Of a stretch of DNA of 64,000 nucleotides, positions 57,241 to 64,000 are shown piece after piece. The position numbers and the translations under genes are program-made. The stretch comes from Hymenopus coronatus. Lineage: Eukaryota; Arthropoda; Insecta; Mantodea; Hymenopodidae. Each line of letters opens with the position of its first letter. The first letter of the stretch is position 1. The notes under the pieces are model-generated. The model saw only the letters and a program-made list of their open reading frames with translations. It was not told where the DNA came from and did not search any database. The DNA is taken from assembly GCA_030762935.1 (NCBI GenBank), contig CM060893.1, positions 9,592,001 through 9,656,000 of the forward strand, in the 5' to 3' direction.

Positions 57241-57995
57241 CCTTAGTTCCCATTGCACAAAGGGAATTCTAAAGCTCATTCCACTGCATTTTTATTTTTA
57301 TCTGTCCCAGGAAACTTAATTCATGAGTACTCCTTTTCAATAATCTTTTCTTTCATATTTTTCAATGCTTTACATAAAATTGTACAATGAGCTCCAATGT
57401 CTCTTGCAATTCCTGATTGGAAACCTGGATCTGCTACAAAATTATTCATCATCTCCATGCATTGTTTGTTACTTAAATCAACAACTCTTACTTCAGTAGC
57501 ATTACTCAAGAAATATTCATTCAACATTCTCTTTGGAGAACCTAAATATACCATGCTAGACTTTTAGAGTATTCCAAACATACTATGTACGCTTTACATA
57601 GGCATAGATGAAAAATGCTTCCATCTTCTAGCTGGAAATAGATGAAACTGATTTAAGTATGGCCAGAGGCACACTTGAAGTAAAAAAGATCCACCTAATG
57701 TTTATAGTCACATATTCTGTAGTTTATGCCAGAAAATTCAAGCAACTACTTTATCCATTAGTTATATCTTAATTTGGTTGTATTGGCTTATAGCTAAAAC
57801 TAGTTGTTCAAGTTTAACCTTAACTATCTTAAATCAGAAATATTAACTTAAAATATCCAAGCATGAGCAAAGATTATTTTTATCACACATTGGACTATCT
57901 GTTACCATTTTTTATCAACCCAGAACATCAGTGTTTATAAATGACTGTACAGCTTTTCTCTCCCCATGGCTGATATTTTTTCTGCCACATTTCAG

Positions 57996-60310
57996 ATTGG
58001 ATACCAAAGTAATAAGGAACAGTGAATCTGATGTCTTCAGTGAAGATCTAGAAAAGAGCCACCTAGAACTGAACTCTAGTCACGAGAAAGGAAATACAGA
58101 TTTAGTACAGGGTTTCAATGTTCTAGGAGTTCATAGTTTACTTCCTGAGCACAAGATGCGGTTGGCATGCGACAGAAGTGATAAGACATTTACTACAGCA
58201 TCATGTTTAAAAAAATGCAATTTAATTCATCAACACATAAAACAATTTAAATGTAATAAGTGTGATAAGAGCTTCACTACTGCAGGCAATTTGAAATCAC
58301 ACAATTTGATTCATGAAGGAATCAGACCATTTAAATGCAAAAAGTGTGATACGAGATTCACTACTCCAGGCAATTTGAAATCACACAATTTCATTCATGA
58401 AGGAATCAGACCATTTAAATGCAAAAAGTGTGATAAGAGCTTCACTACTCCAGGCAATTTGAAATCACACAATTTGATTCATGAAGGAATCAGACCATTT
58501 AAATGCAAAAAGTGTGATAAGAGCTTCACTACTCCAGGCAATTTGGAATCACACAATTTGATTCATGAAGGAATCAGACCATTTAAATGCAAAAAGTGTG
58601 ATAAGAGCTTCACTACTCCAGGCAATTTGAAATCACACAATTTGATTCATGAAGGAATCAGACCATTGAAATGCAATAAGTGTGATAAGAGATTCACTAC
58701 CTCAAGCAATTTGAAATCACACAATTTAATACATGAAGGCATAAGACCATTTAAATGCAACAAATGTGATAAGAGCTTCACTGGTGCAGGCCATTTGAGG
58801 TCACACAATTTAATTCATGAAAGCATAAGACCATTTAATTGCAACAAGTGTGATAAGAGCTTCACTACTGCATACAGTTTAAAGTTGCACAATATGATTC
58901 ATGAAGGCATAAGACCATTTAAATGTAACAAGTGTGATAAAAGCTTCACAACTGCACGCTATTTGAAATCACATAATATGCTTCATGAAGAAATAAGACC
59001 ATTTAAATGCAACAAGTGTGATAAGATGTTTATTACTGCATACAATTTGAAATCATACAATTTTATTCATGAAGGTATAAGACCATTTAAATGCAACAAG
59101 TGTGATAAATGCTTGACTACTGCACATAGTTTGATATCACACTGTTTAATACATGAAGGCATAAGACCATTTAAGTGCACTAAATGTGATAAGAGCTTCA
59201 CTGCTGCACACAATTTGAAATCACACAATTTAATTCATGAAGGCATAACACCATTTAAATGCAACAAGTGTAATAAAACTTTCACTACTGCAGGTAATTT
59301 GAAATCACACAATTTAATTCATGAAGGCATAAGACCATTTAAATGCAACAAGTGTGATAAAAGCTTCACTACTTCATACATTTTAAAGTTGCACAATATG
59401 ATTCATGAAGGCATAAGACCATTTAAGTGCACTAAATGTGATAAGAGCTTCACTGCTGCACACAATTTGAAATTACACAATATGATTCATGAAGGTGTAA
59501 GACCATTTAAATGTAATAAGTGTGATAAGAGCTTTACAGTGCAAGTAATTTGAAATCACACAGTTTAATACATGAAGACACAAGACCATTTAAATGTACC
59601 AAATGTGATAAGAACTTCACTACTGCACGCTATTTGAAATCGCACAGTTTAATACATGAAGACACAAGACCATTTAAATGTACCAAATGTGATAAGAACT
59701 TCACTACGGCACGCTATTTGAAATCACATAATATGGTTCATGAAGGAATAAGACCTCATAAATGCAACACATGTGATAAGAGCTTCACCACTGCAGGCAA
59801 TTTGAAATCACACAAGTTAATTCATGAAGGTGTAAGACCTTATAAATGCAACAAGTGCGGCAAAAGCTTTACTACTGCACGTTATTTGAAATCTCACAGT
59901 ATGATTCATGAAGGAATACGACCATATAAATGCAATGTGTGATAAGTGCTTCACTACTGCAGGCAATTTGAAATCACGCAAGTTAATTCATGAAGGAGTG
60001 CAACAAGTGTAGTAAAAGCTTCTCTACTTTGCTGCATTTTAGAACACATTATTTAATTCATGTGGGTAAAAGGTGATTTAAGAACAAAAAGTTTGATATG
60101 GTCTTTACTAGGGCACAAAGGACATTCATGAAGACACATGTACTTTTCTTTGCAACAGGTATGATTAAAGCTTCACTGCACCAGATTTGAAATTTCACTA
60201 CTTAAATCACTAGGTTGAAAGGCTTATTAACTGCAATAACTAATAAGAGCTTTAACGTAAATTTTAAAAACATACAGTTCAATGCATGCAGACAGAAGGC
60301 CAGTGCAGGT
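57996..60310 (+). pseudogene. ZNF3 finger exon, frameshifted C2H2 array
   Basis: Acceptor GCCACATTTCAG ends at 57995 and the frame opens R-LDTKVIRNSESD as in ZNF2. Sixteen fingers follow in frame. Finger 1 is broken (CDRS, KKCNLIH: one Cys and one His lost) and finger 11 has Tyr for His (SYNFIH). In finger 17 a 1-nt deletion near 59536 (GCTTTACAGTGCA against GCTTCACTACTGCA) leads to a stop at 59551-59553. Fingers go on in another frame to 59942, where a 2-nt loss near 59935 (AAATGCAATGTGTGAT) stops it again. Decayed fingers reach about 60310. Fingers 3-6 (TTPGN) are almost identical 84-bp units. No micro-exon or N-terminal exon is seen upstream. A truncated 16-finger protein of about 520 residues from 57996 is possible but unlikely to be regulated like ZNF2. 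Confidence 0.8.
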
Positions 60311-60319
60311 AAGATCTCA

Positions 60320-61149
60320 TCCATTCATAACAGCTAACACATTACCCTTTAGTTTGAAAAAAATTCAGAACTTTTGATACTAATAGGCAACTAAGTATTA
60401 GAGCATTTGTGTTATGTTTTTCTCAGCATGAAGCAGATGAAATCTTTTGTAAGAATAGCTTTTTGTCTTTTGCAGAACACGTAGAAAGTCATGTAAATGA
60501 AACACATCAGATTTGTTTTTTAATAGGAAACATTAAAGAATATGAATATTTTGGCCATATCAGAGGAGAACTCAAGGTCTTTTTTTTTTTCTGTCAATAA
60601 TATTATTGGTACAAAATGGTTGGTATGAATTAAAAATGTAGATTTGCATTAAACCCCTTTACCTCAATTGTAAAAATGAAAATGTGCAGAGTGTACAATC
60701 AAAATAAGAGTTTTTTTTTTTTCTTTTAATTGTAAAGAGAAGAACACTGTATCCAAATCTTACTAGAAAATAAAAGATGATTTATCACTTTTAAATGTGT
60801 ATGAATAAGTGCCATTCATGTTACCCAAGTCAATAGCAATATCACCTTCCTTATCCACTTCAATATCAGAACCAGTGTTTGTTTGATGGAAAGACTACAA
60901 TAAATTTGGCAAGCATATTGGAGACACAAACTACAGAAGTTCCATTAGGTCTTCACACTTTTTACTCATTCTTTGGCATTCGCTATTTGTTTAAAGCATG
61001 GGAGGTGGTGCAGGTATTTTACCTGTTCTTGTTTTGTCATTAGCTCCTGATAAGCTAAAATACTGCATACTGACAGTCTTGAAAAAGGGTATTTGGATTA
61101 GCCTTTTCATAGACAGCTATTTAAGCAAAATCTGAAGGACCTTTTGCAT
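60320..61149. other. 3' flank of ZNF3
   Basis: 60440-60540 (AAGTCATGTAAATGAAACACATCAG) resembles the 3' end of family R. The rest is unassigned AT-rich DNA. Confidence 0.4.
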
Positions 61150-61560
61150 TAAGTTGTCACTTGAAGATACCTGTATTCTCATTCTCCAAAAACATAGCAA
61201 CACTCAAAATATAAGGTTACTTCCGATGAATCTTTCAAGGAAGACAAAGATGGTTCCATTGACTGAAAAAGTGGTGCTGAGAATTTTTTGGAATGCAAAG
61301 GATGTCATACTAATTGACTTCTTGCAAACTAGAAAGATGATTACTGCATAGTATTGTAGTGAGTTGTTGGCAAGATTCTATAAAAAGTTGAAGGACGATG
61401 GACCTATTTTTCTCTGCCGAAGCATTGGGTAATGAATCCCATGGTATAGTTCTATTCTTGGACCTTGTGCATTCAGCAGTCTCTTGCTATCAGTCCACAA
61501 GAAAATGTCTGTTTGCTGCTTAAAGCTTCAGTGACTAAAAAATCCAAAAAGTTATGTGAG
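61150..61560 (+). pseudogene. Mariner-type transposase fragment
   Basis: VVLRIFWNAKDVILIDFLQT at about 61272-61332 matches the mariner pattern K-x-x-x-S-V-F-W-D-x-x-G-I-x-x-V-D-F-L between the first and second catalytic Asp. It is followed by YCSELLARFYKKLK (mariner Y-Y-x-x-L-L-x-x-L). The Asp after W is Asn here. Frames before and after are broken. Confidence 0.5.
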
Positions 61561-62184
61561 TAGCTTTCAATAAAAACTTAAGTGTGTTTGTCATGTATAG
61601 GTACGAGTTTAGTGACCAGCACAATCTGTTATAGTGTCCTCTTTATTTCAGGCAGTAAAATTTCCGAACTTCACTTGGGCAAAAGGTGTTCTCTGCTAAA
61701 GGCTACCTTGATCAATTCCACCAATTATTTAAGGTCCATAACTCCTCTGCTGTAATACCACGGAGCGATGGAGTGCTTGATTCCGAGTTCTTGGACAGTA
61801 TTTCCATTGGCTATATGGTGTGTGCTTCATTATTTCCATAACCCTGTTACATACAAATGTCTTCTACTTATTGGGACCATGTATCCAGCTGAGTGTAAAT
61901 ATAGAACCTCTTGGTTGATTTGCAGGGATTATTGAACAAGACAAGAACCAAGTACATCAGCAAGTAAATCCAATCTGAGAAGCCTGATCCTTTTGATGGA
62001 TGCTAACCTGATCTTGCTGCAAACTAATCATATGACATGAGTGCTGATATGAACAGATTTTACATATAGCTGCCCCATAGGCTCAATTTGAAGTTCATAA
62101 AACATGTGTATATGTGAATTGCTTTGCAGGTTTATGCATATATATCTAGGAAAAAACACATCCTTTAAGTTAGAAGTTGGTCTG
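61561..62184. other. Intergenic, unassigned
   Basis: No recognised domain or repeat. Confidence 0.3.
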
Positions 62185-62402
62185 GGTAGTTCAATTGGTT
62201 AGCCGCTGGCTTTCTGAACTCAAGTTTGCAGGTCCAAATGCAGCCCAGACTGTCAACTTCCTTCCAGTTACCGTTCTATTTCCCTCATCAGTTGCGTATG
62301 CAAGGTGATGGAAGGGATGGTTGGTGTGGTGGCTGAAAAACCACGATATTCTGACCGCCATCCAGTGTGGTTTTCGACGTCATTCAGCAGCTCAAGGGGG
62401 CT
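62185..62402 (+). repeat. tRNA-like head fused to a LINE RT fragment
   Basis: GGTAGTTCAATTGGTTAGCC (A-box) and GCAGGTCCAAATGC (B-box-like) come first. From about 62260 the sequence reads YRSISLISCVCKVMEGMV, then in another frame IQCGFRRHSAAQ. This is the Jockey-type RT segment Y-R-P-I-S-L-x-S-x-x-C-K-x-M-E followed by Q-x-G-F-R. Either a chimeric retroposon or a chance junction of two fragments. Confidence 0.55.
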
Positions 62403-62414
62403 ATATAAATGAAA

Positions 62415-62960
62415 CAAAAAAAAAAAAAAAAAGAAAGAGGAATATCTCAGAAATGGTTAGCTTCACAACAAATATAAAGGACATAAATTGTGTGTCTTGA
62501 TGAGATCTATGTTTTCTGTGCAGTAAGTTTTTGCCTATCTTGTTCGATTTAGCAACTATACAAAATTGGGCAAAATTCATCCACAGGTCTTTAGAGGCTA
62601 CACTCAGAAAATTCAAGATATACATTTTATTTGTGATGTAAATATCTTTAATATACAGTATTTTAATCAAAATCGTTAGAGCAATTTTTGAGAAAGTCAA
62701 AATCTTCGAAAATTTTTTCATGTGAAGGGTAGTTTAAGGTGGGGAGGGGGATTTAAACTTGAATACCAAGTTTTTTGTTTTTAAGATATGCTGCCCACAG
62801 GCACACATACATGCGGACCTTTTAGTAATTTTTTTTTTCGAACTCGGGGGACCTCCAAACATATTTTCAACGAAATCTCGACATCGAATTTTTGGGTGGA
62901 ATTACCTTCTCTATCCACTATGAACATTGTGCATACGGGCTAGAGAAAGTAAAAATCTAA
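62415..62960 (-). repeat. Family R copy, inverted
   Basis: Runs from GGAATATCTCAGAAATGG through ATAAATTGTGTGTCTTGATG, TTAATCAAAATCGTTAGAGC and ACATCGAATTTTTGGGTGG to the hairpin end CTCTATCCACTATGAACATTG. Confidence 0.7.
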
Positions 62961-63559
62961 AGCCGTAACTTATTTTTAAAATATTCCGCTTACGTTGGAC
63001 TTAGAAAAAATCGTACGTCACGTATTCGAAAGTTGGGCACCCTTCCCAAATCATTATCTTGTCTGCAATGTATACATTTAATATACTGAAAAACTATTAC
63101 AATTTGTGTACGACGGTTTCTTCGCTCTGAGATACAGTAATTATGTCTTATTAACACATAATTTGTTTTCACTTTGACAAATATCTGGTGTATCTACGGT
63201 TTTGGTTGCCAGAATAATATATACATAACTGTATAACATAATTATAATATGTAGCTACAAAACCAACAGTAAATAAAAGGTTCTTATAAAAATACTGTAA
63301 TAATTCACAATTTCTGTAGAAGGCAAGTTTTCCACAGCCTCCTGTATGATCACCACTTTCTTCTTCAATTTGTGTCTTATATGCTATATATTATTTAATG
63401 ATAATTTATTATTGTGTTATGCTGGTAAAAGAAGGATTTAATTTAACGTTTTCTATATTATTGACGCGGGCTATATATCGGGCTACCTTGGTTAGAATTT
63501 CGCTACCATCTAGGCTTATGTTCGCTATTTTTCGTACAACTGGTACTGTTCTAGCAATT

Positions 63560-63686
63560 CTAGCCATCACTAGTGAGCGGCACAGAACTTGAATGTCGCT
63601 GTTTTCTAATTTTAATCTTTGACGGCTAATATAAGAAGAAATTAAACAGTAAGGTAATGAAATCAAATTTGTTTCTTGTTTTGCGG
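63560..63686 (+). other. Third copy of the ZNF leader exon
   Basis: CACTAGTGAGCGGCACAGAAC and GAGAAATTAAaCAGTAAGGtaATGAAATCAAATTTGTTTC-like text align with both other leader exons. It ends TTTTGCGG at 63686 and is followed by GTGTTT, a weaker donor than GTAAGT in the other copies. The downstream TTAAGGATTATTgaaTACaCACAAAAACGG also matches. It predicts another ZNF paralogue to the right of the window. Confidence 0.5.
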
Positions 63687-63799
63687 GTGTTTCCGTTTCG
63701 TTAAGGATTATTGAATACACACAAAAACGGAATTTGTTGACCCATACAAAACGAATGAAATTACTGTTTATATTCATTGGTTATGAGTTTTATTTCATT

Positions 63800-63897
63800 T
63801 TTACTATCTCTACACCTATTATGTACATAGTGTATAGCGTAGGTATTGCACTCCACCCAAAAATTCGATACTGAGATTTCACGGGGTCCCCTGTATC

Positions 63898-63929
<32 letters not shown>

Positions 63930-64000
63930 ATTTGGTCCGTGTGTGTGTCCATGAACACGATAACTCAAAAACGAAAACTTGGTAAAATACCAAACTTAGT
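63800..64000 (+). repeat. Family R copy, cut by the window edge
   Basis: Hairpin end CTATTATGTACATAGTGTATAG, GATACTGAGATTTCACGG, A tract, CACGATAACTCAAAAACGAA, then ATACCAAACTTAG at the edge. Confidence 0.7.

Larger units (their letters stand above)
56265..57560 (-). pseudogene. Harbinger (HARBI1-like) transposase, split by a SINE, ZNF3 copy
   Basis: From high to low coordinates on the minus strand: MLNEYFL, MNNFVADPGFQSGIARDIGA (helix-turn-helix-like part), KEYS then IKFPGTDK (W-I-x-F-P), FPLCNGN (F-P-x-V-I-G-A-I-D region, where the SINE at 56955-57240 inserts), then QWLGSVHYTSSLR (W-P-G-S-x-H-D-S-x-I), YLIHTSPNKR (Y-L-x-T-P) and TLEICFGQLKKGSPFAF (R-x-x-I-E-x-x-F-G-x-L-K-x-R-F, with the catalytic Glu), and ISCAVFHNNTA (A-x-L-H-N-I). 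The order fits DDE_4-type transposases throughout. Stops and the SINE disable it. Its N-terminal part is shared with the ZNF2 copy, so it predates the duplication. Confidence 0.6.

Noticed and set aside
57931..57995. Methionine start for ZNF3 at 57931
   Set aside because: The residues before R-LDTKV are intron sequence shared with the non-coding region upstream of ZNF2's acceptor.

Overview
This is AT-rich animal genomic DNA, not prokaryotic. It has spliced genes with canonical GT/AG junctions, long introns, many tRNA-derived SINEs, several LINE clades, Penelope-like elements and DNA transposons (PIF/Harbinger, piggyBac, mariner). C2H2 zinc-finger genes with SUMO-type acidic N-termini, MetaSINE-like elements and Penelope remnants suggest an invertebrate, perhaps an arthropod. 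I cannot name the species from sequence alone.

The backbone is a tandem cluster of related C2H2 zinc-finger (ZNF) genes, all on the + strand. ZNF1 enters from the left: a 41-nt exon at 1536-1576 splices to a 14-finger exon at 6370-7735. ZNF2 is the most complete. It has a probable 5' UTR exon ending at 17370, an N-terminal exon 24497-24948, a 50-nt micro-exon 27536-27585 and a 20-finger exon 32967-34824. ZNF3 is a paralogous copy: leader exon ending 43574 and finger exon from 57996. It has lost the N-terminal exons and has frameshifts in its array. A third copy of the leader exon, ending at 63686, suggests another gene beyond the right edge. Splice phases agree at every junction I could test (0, then 2). 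The fingers use an unusual HEG[IK]RP linker where most C2H2 arrays have TGEKP.

The leader and first-intron regions of ZNF2 (about 16.8-24.0 kb) and ZNF3 (about 43.0-52.7 kb) are a diverged segmental duplication. Shared old insertions (a Penelope remnant, a ~100-bp tandem repeat, a Harbinger transposase fragment with a SINE) predate it. A 3254-bp Harbinger element lies only in the ZNF3 copy, and the ZNF2 copy keeps the empty site. 

Between and within the genes lie: a nearly full-length LINE at 11.04-15.83 kb whose ORF1 starts with a 2A-like GIEVNPGP motif behind a hydrophobic segment; an RTE-like RT fragment (30.85-31.94 kb); an RNase H-bearing LINE (34.97-37.88 kb) broken by a piggyBac-type element and a SINE; a mariner remnant (37.9-38.85 kb); a decayed Jockey-like ORF1 (53.7-56.2 kb); and an intact GIY-YIG end of a Penelope element (53.0-53.7 kb). 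At least five tRNA-derived SINE families and one unclassified repeat with a terminal hairpin (family R) fill much of the rest. Work was by eye; boundaries of repeats are approximate.
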